Assembly: GCF_025602895.1 (NCBI RefSeq)
Contig: NW_026516272.1
Coordinates: forward strand, 183,715-247,714
Source: Polychytrium aggregatum
Taxonomy: Eukaryota; Chytridiomycota; Chytridiomycetes; Polychytriales
DNA: 64,000 nt
Direction: 5' to 3'
The notes below the pieces were generated by a model. That model saw nothing but the letters and a program-made list of their open reading frames with translations. It ran no database searches and was not told the origin of the DNA. Below are positions 50,692-61,658 of the stretch, one piece after another. Numbering within the stretch: position 1 is the first letter of the stretch; each line of letters starts with the position of its first letter. The translations under genes and the position numbers were made by a program.

Positions 50692-51846
50692 TCAATCAAG
50701 CACCAGTGGCGACCTACAGTTGAGTCCATAGAAGAGTGCCCTGCCTCCCGTCGCGGATCCAGAGTCCTGCTGGATGCGCACGGCCTCGCCCTTGTGGAGA
50801 TGGATATGGAAGCGCTCGTCGACGTCGTCGCCGGAGGGGTGGTACTCTTGGATGACCCGGTACAGCGCCGATGATGTCTGCGACAGCCCCGAGAGACCTG
50901 CACACAGCTGCACGTTTTGGTTCTCAAAGGTGACCTGGCGCGGCAGCGATCCGTACTGGGGTTGTTCCTGCTGCTGCAAGCCTTGTTGGTAGCCAGGCTG
51001 GAAGTGGTGATCGAACGAGTGCTGGTCGCATTCTGTCTGGTCGTCGCATTCCGCTTGATCGTCGCATTCCACTTGGTCATCGCATTCCACTTGGTCATCG
51101 CATTCCGCTTGATCGTCGCATTCCTCTGCCTCATATTCATGGTACGGGCCCATGTCCAGTGCAGGCCCACGATCAGGCACCGGGTCCGGATCGGGCTCGC
51201 GGCAGTCTCCTCTTCTCTCGATTGTGTCGTGCAGGAAGGCCGGGAGGGCCGGAAGCGGGCGGCTCGGTGGAGGCGTGCGATAGGCATACGACTTGTTTGA
51301 ATTCAGGGTGACTGCCGGCGACCGCAGGGCCTCGAGCGCATACTTTCGGCTGGCCGAGCGGGGCTCGATCGTTGGCCCCAATGGCTGCCCAGTAGCCGGG
51401 GAGAAAGTGTCATGGAATGGGTTCGACGCAAAGCTGCGGGCTGGCGGGCGGATCGGGGTGGAAAGCCCATGGAAGGGCAGCTGAGTGGTGGAATATGCGC
51501 TCTGGGACGGACAGGCTTCCCAGGTCCCGATCGGCTTGATGATGATGGAGTGGTGACTGGCGACCGGAGACAGCGGAATCGAGTATGGAATCGAGTGTGG
51601 AATAGAGTGCGAGATCGAGTGTGGAATCGAGTGCGAGATCGAAAGCCTCCCCGGAACAGCCCAGGCTTGTGCCAGAGGAGGCTCCTTTGCTGCAGCCGGG
51701 AGCCCGCCCAGCTCGGACGAGCTGCTCTTGATGGAAGCCGCCCGGGCCCAATAGCGATCCCACAGTAGTTTGAATATCCAGACCACCAGAGCCAGCAGGA
51801 GCAAGCCAAGGACCGGAATGACGATGAGCGGCCAGATCCTGAGCAT
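50692..51846 (-). CDS. Single-pass membrane protein with SH3-like C-terminus
   Basis: One open frame of 384 residues. The start is immediately followed by a membrane segment (PLIVIPVLGLLLLALVVWIF, residues 6-25) and then a positive cluster, so the bulk is cytosolic. The middle has two coding minisatellites and a proline-rich patch (TPPPSRPLPALP) that resembles an SH3 ligand. The last 60 residues start like an SH3 domain (YRVIQEYHPSGDDVDERFHI, then HKGEAVRI) with the ALYDY-like strand and acidic RT loop, but the conserved Trp and the later strands are not visible. Either the domain is degenerate or a further exon replaces the last residues after a GTAGGT at 50715. Function not known; layout recalls fungal Fus1-like membrane adaptors. 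Confidence 0.65.
   Translation of the reverse strand: MLRIWPLIVIPVLGLLLLALVVWIFKLLWDRYWARAASIKSSSSELGGLPAAAKEPPLAQAWAVPGRLSISHSIPHSISHSIPHSIPYSIPLSPVASHHSIIIKPIGTWEACPSQSAYSTTQLPFHGLSTPIRPPARSFASNPFHDTFSPATGQPLGPTIEPRSASRKYALEALRSPAVTLNSNKSYAYRTPPPSRPLPALPAFLHDTIERRGDCREPDPDPVPDRGPALDMGPYHEYEAEECDDQAECDDQVECDDQVECDDQAECDDQTECDQHSFDHHFQPGYQQGLQQQEQPQYGSLPRQVTFENQNVQLCAGLSGLSQTSSALYRVIQEYHPSGDDVDERFHIHLHKGEAVRIQQDSGSATGGRALFYGLNCRSPLVLD
51027..51125 (-). repeat. Coding 18-bp minisatellite (ECDDQx)
   Basis: About five and a half 18-base units encode Glu-Cys-Asp-Asp-Gln plus Ala, Val or Thr in the SH3-like membrane protein, giving a regular array of six cysteines. Confidence 0.9.
51575..51642 (-). 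repeat. Coding 12-bp minisatellite (HSIP/HSIS)
   Basis: Five to six 12-base units encode His-Ser-Ile-Pro or His-Ser-Ile-Ser in the same membrane protein. Confidence 0.9.
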
Positions 51847-52960
51847 CGAGGCAGTGAATAATGACGATCTCTGGATCGCCAGGGAGATGCTTGCGGGAGC
51901 GGTGCGAGCTGGGCCGATCAGATGCTATGTATCGACCAACGACAGAAAGGTTGAGTGCAGTATGCCCCGTCGAGGACCAGCGGATATTGGCGATCTTGGG
52001 AATTGCGTTGCTGGAGAGCGGTGGATTTGAGAGAGCAGAGGCGCACCAATCGATCGTATGCCAACGCAAGGATGCGTAGGATGCAATCGCCGCAAGAGAA
52101 GGTGGCGACGGCAATGGATATCCGCTCCACGCAAATGCCCAAGAGACAGCCATGCCCCGACTGGCGGTGGAGGGAGAAGTAACCGGATCCCTTGCTTGCC
52201 GCTCCGCAACTCAGACCGTGGGAGAAAGCCGCAGCCCAGTCCCGCAGAACCAGCATCGGCACATCTGTGCATCAGTGCATCGGTGCATCAGTGTATCGGT
52301 GCGGCATGGCTCGTCCTCCCCATCAGTGATGCAACCGAGGATCTCTTGCTGATGCGCTCCCTCTAAGACCTTCGAGCCGAGATCAGCCCGCCGAAGGTCG
52401 CCGAGCAGCGCCGCTCTTTGGAGACACGCGCGGCCGCGAAAGAGAAAAATGCTCCGCTCCAATCCAACTCCAGGACATGACCTGCCCATCGGATTCGGGC
52501 CGCTGAATACAGAGGCTGCGGGCACCGCAGCTGACCTCGAGATATGACCACGGGCTGGTGCGCGCTCGGTTCGTATGAGCTGCATCCGTGCGCTCATTCG
52601 ATCGCCGTTCACGAGCGACGATCGCCCGACATGCCAAGATCATGTTCCCGGCGGCACTGGAATGAAGAGAGTGGATGTATTCATGATCCCAAAACAGAGT
52701 GGCTATCGACACCAAAAACGGCACTTGTTGCATCCAGGCGAACAGCACATCAATGCTGCCGCTGCAATGCGCCGCCTCAATAGTCTCGAGGAGGACATCC
52801 GAGCCCGATTCCGCGGCACACAATCTCGACCCGACCGTCGTCCAGGGCGGAAGTCTCAAAGCGGGCCTGTCGGTGTGGATGTGTGTGTGTGTGGGGAGTG
52901 GACGAAGTGGACCATCGGATCGAGGCATATCGGCGTTACATAGGCGTCGCAGCTTGAAAT
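51847..52960. other. Intergenic, RTCA 3' side / membrane-protein promoter
   Basis: 1.1 kb with no recognised gene. GCATCGGTGCATCAGTG direct repeats lie near 52264-52305. Confidence 0.6.
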
Positions 52961-55603
52961 TCACCAATGGAGCTGCAAATGAGGCTGCCGAATGTGCCGT
53001 TGCGGTCGCATGCGGGGGGTGTCTCCCTGGTGAGGCAACTTTACCTCGGAGAGGTCACTCATCACTTTGATGGCGGTCTCGGTATGGCTTGTCAGCGGGC
53101 CTGTGACGACATGCGATGTGCCGGCAGCCAGCGCCATGAAGATGATGATTTGGTCCTGGACGTGCCTGTGTCGTGGGGAGAGGCGGCATCTGAGCCGCGA
53201 TACTTGCGACGATCGTCTTGGCTGATGCGAGCCTGGCTCACACGGATTTGACTGCTCTGTCCAACTTACTCATCAACGCATCCGCCAAACTCGAGCTGCT
53301 TGATCAGGCTCTCGGCCACCATCACGCCACTGCGCTTGGGCTTGGTCCCTTCAATAATCGGCGAGAGAGATGTGAGACGTGTTCCTCCGAGAGACTGCAT
53401 ACCTTGCACATGTCGATCAGTCACCTCCCGACGCCCTCATCAATGTGCCCATCAATTCAAAAGTGTCACCGATGCTACGTACGTTTTTCACCCAGGGTCG
53501 ACGAGCCCAGGATGCATCCTGTGTCAGTTACGGCCCAAAGACTAGAGCGAGAGGGCGTGTGCGAGGATGAAGATGGGTATTGCAATGAGCGCCAAGCCCT
53601 GTGCAATTACCATTCGGCCTCCAGCAAGCAGCACCTCTTTGCAGCCACACACACATCCAATGCACTGAGCCGATACTTGCATGGCGCCACTGGCATTTCC
53701 GCCCCTGCGAGCGGTCGTGTCTTGGGTCAGCTCGATGTTCAGCACCACCTTGTCGGATAGATACGGCTGCAGTACGCTCAGGATGCCACTTCGGATGTCC
53801 TTGGCGATCTGCATGGGCAGCACGCCAGCGACAAAGACCCGTCTGAGTCGGGAGGTGGATAGTCAGCAAGTGTAGGCGTTGGGGATGAGTGCTGGTCGAC
53901 GATCGATCCCAGATCGATGAGCTCCGTGGCACACCAACCCTGTCAGCTGCCAAGTCTCACCCATCAAGCAATATGGGTTGCGGTGACCTTACCCATGCAC
54001 ACGCACGACTTTGCCTCGGTCGGTGAGAACCATCGGAGTCAGTCCCTTGTTGCCGACGGGATGCACTTTCAGGTTGACTTGTCCACCGCCAACGGGCATG
54101 TATCCTCGAGACAGCACGGAGATGCTTGCTGTGAAGCCAAAATGCTTGGTGACCACGGGCAGGAATACCTTTGCATGTCAGATGTCCGCGTCGGCAGGAA
54201 AGAGAGGGTTGGATCAAGAGTGAGGACGGGATGGCAGAAATCAGCTGGCTACATGGTGTGAGGGATCAGAGTGAAGAGACACTGATGGCAACATGCAACA
54301 CGATTGGCCATGCCCACAGGATTCCTGCACAGTACCGCCCTGTTGCTCGGCTGTGCATACCGTCTCGAACTCGTCAATCTGCGGCGCCAGAGCTGTCAAT
54401 GCCAAATATTAGGGTGAGCCAGGGCCTATACTCTATGTTGGCTACCCCGTCCTTTGGTCAAGATCGCTTGTCCATTCACTGCTCAATGCAACTCGGTTGT
54501 GTCGGGGCTGCTGGTACTCACGAGCATTCGTTCCACCAGTCATTGAGATGGTGCTTTCCCCACCACCAAAGAGGAGACACGGCAAGGCAATCTGGATCAG
54601 GAGACTGATGGAACCGGCTGTTCCGATATCGACGCTGTAGACCTGGACCCCCAATGAATCGAGCGGGTCGATGAGCCGAGCATGAAGGCGTATGAAGCAG
54701 TCAGCAGAGTTGAGCGGGGGGTATTCCGGCGGACATAACTCGTTGCTGGGGATATTGACCCCAGCGCATGCTTGGTGACAAGCAGCCTTACCCCAGACTT
54801 CAGGCGGGACGGCCGGAAGCTGATTTCCTGGGAATCCACCTGCATAGCCGAGTGTCAGCTCATCAGAGATGTGCGGCCTGCGGGGGGGGGAGCGAGACAG
54901 AAACGGCTGCATCCACCCTTCCATTCGCAGACCAGCCTCGTGGATTCAGAACAGACCTTCCCGCCTGTCAGATCGGCCTCGGACAGGTCCCTGAGCATGA
55001 GGATTCCTGCCAGGTGTTGGGGCCTTAGTCCTGCCGATCAGATGTGGTCATGGTAGATGGTCCCCAAGCCCAGCACCAAAAAGAAAGATCGCTGTCAACT
55101 GATGGAACCCCGGGTCCACAGCACCAGACTCTGATCGCTGCACCCGCCAAGCGAAAGTCGATCGACCGTGCTGATCGTTCTTTGACGCCGCGTACCTGGC
55201 TTGCTGCGGTTTGCTCGAATATTTGTGACATGGATGGGCTTTCGAAGCAAGCAGCTAGTTTCCAGCGAGACTCATCAGGACACCGCTCCATCGACACATG
55301 CGCTTGCCACGAGGCCCAAATCTGGGCGGCGTCCTTGGATCTCACCTGAGAGCGGTTGTGTATCTCAAAACTGCGAGTCATGTCCAGGAAGGCGTGAGCA
55401 ATATGGTTCCAAGATCAGTAGAGAGCGTTGGAGCCGGGGCAATGCCATGCGGATGCGGTGAAGGCAAGCCGGGCACGGGTGTCTGCAGTTCGAGGCTTAC
55501 TTTGACCACCGCCCTCCATCATGCTGCCATCGATTGGAATGGGTTGGGTGTCGCTGTCCTGGAACGCATTCTCGGTCGGGGTGGGGTCGGGATCGGCAAC
55601 CAT
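52961..55603 (-). CDS. RTCA: RNA 3'-terminal phosphate cyclase
   Basis: Twelve exons on the minus strand: 55603-55501, 55370-55346, 55254-55196, 55030-54957, 54839-54792, 54642-54522, 54392-54361, 54168-53993, 53842-53681, 53541-53483, 53348-53270, 53165-52961; 380 residues (human RTCA is 366). It converts RNA 3'-phosphate to 2',3'-cyclic phosphate using ATP through an enzyme-AMP intermediate. Blocks: DGSMMEGGGQILR, NIRANRSKPGLRPQHLAG, TAGSISLLIQIALPCLLF, GGTNAPLAPQID, RGYMPVGGGQV, GRVFVAGVLP, FGGCVDEHVQDQIIIFMALA and GPLTSHTETA with the catalytic His. The GGCVDEHVQDQ motif separates RTCA from the inactive nucleolar RCL1. Intron 9 is GC-AG (GCAAGT at 53680). The last 28 residues are read through and uncertain. 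Confidence 0.93.
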
Positions 55604-56383
55604 TGCTCAGAACACAGGGGGACGGCACGGCTTGGGCTAGCGGACTCGTTGACGAGCGGATGGTGTGGATCCGGTCGATGATCTCGATGGTGCGGGCGCT
55701 GTGGAGTCGGTGCCGTGGATGCTGTCGTCCAGATGGATCGATCGATCCAGCCGCGATCATGGAGAGGCTGTGGTCAAGCAACCTGTGGCGCGGCAAAGGC
55801 GGCGCGGCTGTTCCGTGCCACCAGCAGGGCCAATGTCTCAGCGAGGTCTCGATGAGCCAAGCAAGCCTCACGGATGGGTGGATGGACAGGGCGAACAGGT
55901 CGGGCTGACGAGCTGAGTGCGTCTCTATTGAGCATAATGATGAGTTCAGGGCATTCCAGGGGTGGTGAGGTAGAGCGCCGTCCGGCTTTGGGGACGGACC
56001 AGGCAGAGCGCCTTCTAGGAGCATAATTCACAGAGCGAAATACAGGCGATGAAGTCTAAGTTTGGGTAGCATATAGCATATAAATTACCAGATATAGAGA
56101 AGGATGGCATCCAAAACTCGGCGTGCGGGCCGAGGTCCGGCAGGGTGGGTGTGCGGTGGTGGTGGAGAATTGGATTGCGTGCGCGGTGTGGGTCGGATAC
56201 ACGGTGGGGGGGGGGAAGGGGAGAACGAAGCGGCAGGCCAGGCCTCCGGCTTGGAACCGGTTGTGCGGGGAGGGGGTGGAACGATGGCAGATTGTGCAGG
56301 AGACAAAGGAGCAAAGGGGGGAGAAGTGAAGCATGCACGCTGAGGAGAGAGGAGAGAGGCAGAGCGCTGAAAGAAAGGTTTAT
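55604..56383. other. Intergenic, RTCA promoter / RGS 3' end
   Basis: 780 bases between two minus-strand genes. No gene recognised. A G-rich stretch lies at 56150-56280. Confidence 0.65.
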
Positions 56384-56384
56384 T
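56379..56384 (-). terminator. Poly(A) signal overlapping the RGS stop codon
   Basis: On the minus strand the sequence is TGAATAAA: the A of the stop codon TGA is the first base of AATAAA. Confidence 0.5.
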
Positions 56385-57776
56385 CAGCGGATGCTCTTGG
56401 AATAGGAACGCCTCGGTGGAGCTACCGGGGCGGACGAGAGGCTTGAGGCGTCCATGTCAAAGAAGCCGACGGTCGAGTTGGAGCGCTGGGTTCTGCGGAA
56501 TGCCAGGTCGACGGGAGGCTCCTCGGGCTCGTTGCTCTCTTGGGCGGTGATGACGATCCAGCGGATGAACAGCTGGTAGAGCTGCGCCATCACAATATCC
56601 GAGGCAGGGTCAAAGACGTTTGAGGGGATGTGGGCTTCGTGCACCAGCGACGTGATGAGCTGGGCCTTCTCTGGCGGAATGCTGATGATGTGGGTGGCAT
56701 CTCGGGAGATGAAGTTGGTGTGGAAGAGCCGGTAGCCCCGCACCAGCTCGGATGGGACCATGACGACATCCAGCGAGGGTTTTCGCCGGGCGGCGGCGAC
56801 TGTGGCGGCGTCGCTGGCTTCGATGAACTTGTCGAGGGTACGGGTGGGGCTCTGGTTGATGTGAGCCAACAAATCGTTTTCGGCGGAGGCCAGCCGCTGC
56901 TCGAGGGTAGCGAGGGATTCATAGTATGTGGCAAGCTCGATACAGCCTTCATCCTGCGAGAGGGGGGATCGATAGCGGCGGTTAGTGCCAAGTAGCAAGC
57001 GACCAGATGAGCATGGCGAGAGTATCGACGGCGATGGCGAGGGGTGTCGATGGCTATGACAAGGAAAGCCAAATGGCGATATGGAATAGGAGGGGCATTG
57101 GCGTGAAAGTACAGAAATTGATGCAGCACGCGATAGGCCAAGCTCGACAAGCTCGACAAGCCAGAGCGCAATGGGGACGGCTGTGACTCGACGATAGACA
57201 GCCAGCTGGAATCGAGAACGCCCTCTCAACAAAGCAGGACCGGCTGCTCGATAAGGCAAAAGTCGGGGCTCAATCCGGGAGGCGGCTGGAGGGGGCAATG
57301 GGACTCACTCTGGCAAAGGCCTTGAATCTTGCAAACAGGAACTTGTCCTTCAGAACGAGAGCGAACGACTGCGGGCTTGTGTCGATCTGGACGGCGTACT
57401 CGGAGGGGTTCTCGAGCGAGCCCGACGTCGGCCCGGAATACGGCGAGTCGATGGGCGCGACGGGAGACCGAGGGTTGCTGGGTCGTGGGGTTTTCGAGGC
57501 CGAGGAGCTCGGGGAATCAAAAGGGTGGATGAATGTCGACTCGACCAGCAGCCGAACCTGGCCCGAAATATCCTGCTGCTGGTTGGGTTTCCGGCTGGCC
57601 TTGGAGGAGCTCGTGGGCCCAGAGGAGCTGGTCGAGGTGGACGAATTGATGGAGGAGCCGGAGGGCGTGGGCTGCAAGTTCGGCGGGGTGGCCGCCTTCA
57701 GGCTGGCGGAGGACGACGACGGCGAGAGCATCCGGAAGGGCAGCTTCCATTTGGAGTGGTCATTTCGTGTGCTCAT
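56384..57776 (-). CDS. RGS-domain protein (regulator of G-protein signalling)
   Basis: Two exons on the minus strand, 57776-57309 and 56953-56384; 345 residues. Residues 1-130 are Ser/Pro rich. From about 136 the sequence follows an RGS helical bundle: FALVLKDKFLFARFKAFAR, DEGCIELATYYESLATLEQR, later YRLFHTNFISRDATHIISIP, VFDPASDIVMAQLYQLFIRW. RGS domains speed GTP hydrolysis by heterotrimeric G-alpha subunits. The long insert between the second and third blocks (about 175-235) resembles fungal RGS variants. Without a profile search the match is by pattern only; a related helical domain is possible. The C-terminus is Ser/Arg rich. The splice is GTGAGT/CGCAG in phase 0. Confidence 0.68.
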
Positions 57777-58037
57777 CTTTCTCTCTCACTCTCGGTGCTT
57801 TTTTCGATGGGGGTTTTTTGGTGTTGGATCTTGGCAGAGTCAGTGGACAGCGGCGGCTGCTCAAAAAGTACGACAGCAAGGTCCAGACGGTTGCAGGAGG
57901 AAGGCGACGCACGGACAAGCGATGCCGGATGGGACGGGTGACAGAGGCGGTACGGGATGGAGCCGGGACAGCGAGGAGGCAAATAAGGATGGCTATTTTG
58001 GCAGGAGCGATGCTGCCGACAGCGAGGGCGAGACGAT

Positions 58038-58072
58038 GAACGAACAAATGAACGAACAAACGAACGAACGAG
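58038..58072. repeat. GAACGAACAAAT / GAAC repeat
   Basis: Tandem GAAC tetramers and 12-base units about 260 bases upstream of the RGS start codon. Confidence 0.85.
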
Positions 58073-58349
58073 CGGGACAGCGGGGGGGGATTGCTGGGCA
58101 GTGCGGCTTTATTAGGCTGGGAGACATCCGCGCGGTACCCGCGATGTGGGACAGGGCGCACGCCTTTTTTTTCGTTGGGGCGACAGCGGGCGTGATCGGC
58201 GGACGGATGCGCTTGCCTTCTTGCCGCGGATGTGCTTGGAGACACAGCCGCAAGCAAGGGCGCGGGTGTGGCGAACAAGATGGATACAGAGACCGATGTG
58301 TGGTGGTGTGATGGCAATGCAGCCGGGTCTTGTTCATCCAGCGACGATG

Positions 58350-58415
58350 CTCCATGGCGATACGCAACACTCCAAGGCGATACACAGCTCTCCATGGCGA
58401 TACACGGCTCTCCGT
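58350..58415. repeat. 20-bp imperfect repeat, 3 copies
   Basis: Three copies based on CTCCATGGCGATACACGG, spaced about 20 bases apart. Confidence 0.8.
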
Positions 58416-58708
58416 GGTCAGGAAACAGCACTTCCGATGATCGTTTTCGACGCTCCAGAGCCGCCTGCTCGCCTGCTCGCCCCAATTGGCCCGAAATCGA
58501 CGGCAAGGGCATGGGGCACGCCTCGCTTGGCCTGCGCCAGCAGCTCGTTCTTCGCCGCCAACTCTGTATCCCGCTTCCTCGAACATGCCCGCTGGCGATC
58601 TTGTCCGGGCTCTCTGGGCTGCCCGGCTTGACGATGGCGCAACCCACCGCCAGTGACACGGGCGCAAAACGTGCTGGCGACAAGGGCCGGCGCCCAGCGC
58701 ACGTCGCT

Positions 58709-58770
58709 GCTGTGGCCGCTGTGGCCGCTGTGGCCGCTGTGGTTGCTGTGGTTGCTGTGGTTGCTGTGTG
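58709..58770. repeat. 9-bp repeat GCTGTGGCC / GCTGTGGTT
   Basis: Three units ending in CC(G) are followed by three ending in TT, a two-step expansion. Confidence 0.85.
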
Positions 58771-58845
58771 CCGGGCCGATCGAGCCGCCAGGGTCTGTGC
58801 TGACGCTGCTGTGCTGCCAGCCAAGTGCGTGCATACGGCCCGGGG

Positions 58846-58890
58846 CTGCTCTGCTGCTGCTCTGCTGCTGCTCTGCTGCTGCTCTGCTGC
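58846..58890. repeat. 11-bp repeat CTCTGCTGCTG x4
   Basis: Four tandem copies in the RGS/ARF6 gap; period 11 rather than a codon-like 3 or 6. Confidence 0.85.
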
Positions 58891-59133
58891 GAATCATTGT
58901 TCGGCCTGGCCGACCCACGCCCCGGACTTGCAGCATCTGCTCGGGGTCTGGCCCAGCCCAGCCTCGAATTGACTCGCCTTGCCTCGACTCGACTGTTGTC
59001 CTCCCAAGGTTTCGTGCCAGCGCGTTGGCAGCGGTTCCAAGCAGCGACATTGCCGATGCTTGCCCAGCAAGACTGACCCCGCCAAGGCCCCGGGGCAGGG
59101 CCAGATCCGCGTTGCGCCGCGCGGGTGCTGGCC

Positions 59134-59186
59134 GGTCGATCTGGACGAGGTCGATCTGGACGAGGTCGGTCTGGACGAGGTCGATC
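59134..59186. repeat. 15-bp repeat GGTCGATCTGGACGA, 3.5 copies
   Basis: Three and a half tandem units with one change (GGTCGGTCTGGACGA). Confidence 0.9.
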
Positions 59187-59814
59187 AGGCGGGCAAGACC
59201 AGGCTCGTTCCTCGCTCCCGCCGTGGTCCGTGCTTCGCTGTGCATTCATGAATGCTATCGCTCAACATAGGAGCCCCAGTGCCCGCACCACAATCCATCG
59301 CCCAGATCGATCGCGCTGAGGCCGTGCGTTCGGCATCGAGAACAAGACCGGCAAGCACCACAAACAGAAGGCGCAATGCCCTCGCCTGGAGGATGTGGAA
59401 TATGCAGCCTCATGCTCCGTGCTGCCCTCGCTTGGTGAAGCTGGGAATAGCCGGCCCGCCAGCGAACCCTCCAAAGAGCAGCCCGGTATTCACATGGATT
59501 CACATGGATGTGGCGGTGAGGGTCACTGTTGCACAGCGAGTGCAGCGTGGCACAGACCGCGCGCACTACCGGCCACAGTTGCTGTGCACCGATGCACCGC
59601 CACACAGACATGTCACAGACACAGACACAGGCACAGTGCCACAGCGACAACAACGGCATGAGGCACGCGACAACAAAGGGCGCGTGTCGCGCTGACACGT
59701 ACCGCCAGCCCACCGCCGCCCGCGGATTGGTCGGCGCGTCGGTGGGTTGGCGCGGACTGTCACGCCCGCCGCGGTTTCCTTTTCGGGTGTTTCTCTCGTC
59801 CGCGTTGTCGCCGG

Positions 59815-59849
59815 CGAGCGAGAGCCGAGCGAGAGCCGAGCGAGAGCCA
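59815..59849. repeat. 11-bp repeat GAGCGAGAGCC x3
   Basis: Three tandem copies, followed at once by a degenerate GACAGCCATGTC repeat to about 59890, upstream of ARF6. Confidence 0.85.
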
Positions 59850-60222
59850 TGACGACAGCCATGTCGACAGCCATGTTGACAACCATGTCGGTCCCAAGGG
59901 CCGTCTTCAGCCAATATCCATCCAGGGATATCCGCACTCCATTGCTATCGATGCCGACAGGAGCATTCGATTCTGCACTCGCCTCTGCATCGGCCATCGA
60001 CACCCGCACACGAGCCCCGTCGCATGCTTGTGTGTGCGCCGCTGTGCTCTCTTGTCGTCGCTGTCCTCGCCCCGCCTCGCCTCGTCGTCCCCGCCTTCTT
60101 CGGGTCGTCCTGGCTGTCTTTTGCAGACCCGTTGCTCTCTCGCCTCGTCTGGCTGCACTCTGTCCGATCCGCCACCGCCCGTCCTCCCAGCCCGTCCTCC
60201 TGCACCCCTGCTCTGCCTCAAA

Positions 60223-61658
60223 ATGGGAAGCGCCCTCGCCAAACTCTTTCCCAAGCTCTTCATCGGCAAGGAGCTCCGGATTCTGATGCTCGGACTGGAT
60301 GCCTCCGGCAAAACCACGATCCTGTACAAACTCAAGCTCGGCCAGTCCGTCACCACCATCCCCACCGTCGGATTCAATGTCGAGTCGGTCACCTACAAGA
60401 ATGTCAAGTTCAACGTCTGGGTACGTCCGCTCGATTTTTCGTTCGCGGAGGTCTGCCCAACAGCAGCCAATGCCGGTCCGCCCACCGTGCTGGCCATTGG
60501 CGACAGGCTTGCGCATCAGCCATTTGTGCCTCATGTCGCTCGGCTGCTGCCCACAGTCTTGGGATAACATCGGTCTGATGCCACAGCAGCTGCTCAGTTC
60601 GATGTACCCACCCGCTTGGCGCCATGTGTCTCGGTTCTCCTGCATGGCTCTGAGCAACCCCGACCCAGCCCACCGCTCTAATTGCTTTCGTCATCCCCAC
60701 ACATCCAACCGCACCGCTGCCTGGCTCAGGACGTTGGAGGCCAAGACAAGATTCGACCCCTCTGGCGCCACTACTACAACGGCACCCAGGGTCTGATCTT
60801 TGTCGTCGATTCTGCCGATCGCGACCGGTAAGCATCTCCTTGGGCCACCCATTTTACTTTGGGCATGCACCTCCTGGCATCCATTCGGACACGTTGCTGC
60901 TGCAAGTCGGGCCGGATCGGCACCGGTCGGCCTACCTCTGGACTCTGTATCGATTGCTCGAACAGCTGTATCGGAGCTTGCTGTTGCAAGGCAGAGTCCC
61001 TGTCACAATGGCCGTAGCTCTTACTCTCGACTGACTCCATCTCGCTTCCCCCCCCCCGCAGCATCGACGAGGCCCGTGTCGAGCTCTTCCGGATCATCAC
61101 CGACCCTGAGATGGAAGGTGTCACCCTGCTGGTGCTTGCCAACAAGCAAGATCTCCCAGGAGGTAACAGCTTGCTCCAAGCGACATGGAACTCGGGTCCC
61201 GCCACCTGTTTGAGTTGTCCTGCATCCGTTGCGATGCCTCTGCTGTGATTCTGAGTCCTGTGCCTTTCTCGTCTCGTTCTCTCGCTCGCTCATCCAGCCA
61301 TGAACCCAGAGGAGCTCACCGAGAAGCTCAAGCTGCGAACCCTCGACTCGAATGTCGTGTGGTACGTCCACCCCACCTGTGCGGTCACTGGCAACGTAAG
61401 TATCTCTGATCCAAGGCCAGGTCATGAGGCTGGCCCATCCGTCCCTTTCCCTGTCCCTGTCCCTCTCTCCGATCCCCATTCCCTGTGGTCCATGCCATTC
61501 TTGTCTCCTGATTCCACCACCACCACCACCACCACCACGCCACGCTCGGCGCACGTCGTTGTCCGTACTCACCCCTCATCGACCCACACTGCTGCCTCTA
61601 GGGTCTGTACGATGGGCTGCTCTGGCTGAGCGAAAACACTCACGTCGAGACGGAGTGA
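60223..61658 (+). CDS. ARF6: ADP-ribosylation factor 6 (small GTPase)
   Basis: Five exons, 60223-60420, 60730-60827, 61062-61162, 61298-61395 and 61602-61658, give 183 residues. Gly2 after the Met allows N-myristoylation. GTPase motifs: GLDASGKTT, switch [11 protein letters not shown]-like ([18 protein letters not shown]), switch [26 protein letters not shown] and TCAVTG. The short N-terminal helix and the switch sequences match ARF6 more than ARF1, though the N-terminus is three to four residues longer than in animals and the last third is less conserved ([16 protein letters not shown]). ARF6 works at the plasma membrane in endocytosis and actin control. Intron 4 contains a CAC trinucleotide repeat (61515-61538). 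Confidence 0.95.

Larger units (their letters stand above)
57777..60222. promoter_or_regulatory. Divergent 2.4-kb region, RGS / ARF6, rich in tandem repeats
   Basis: Between two divergent start codons. No convincing gene despite long open frames on both strands, which follow from GC-rich composition. At least six unrelated short tandem repeats occur (listed separately). ATTGG (59732) is a CCAAT-box candidate for ARF6. Confidence 0.6.

Noticed and set aside
53580-53640. Extra RTCA exon reading LLEAEW
   Set aside because: It needs a GT donor that leaves the family sequence broken; the GC-AG intron removes it and gives the expected strand before the DTGC motif.
57993-59249. 418-codon minus-strand frame in the RGS/ARF6 gap
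   Set aside because: It reads through several tandem repeats (periods 9, 11, 15) and shows only Arg/Pro/Gln-rich composition; no conserved motif.
59566-60657. 363-codon minus-strand frame across the ARF6 start
   Set aside because: Antisense to the certain first exon of ARF6 and made of low-complexity sequence.
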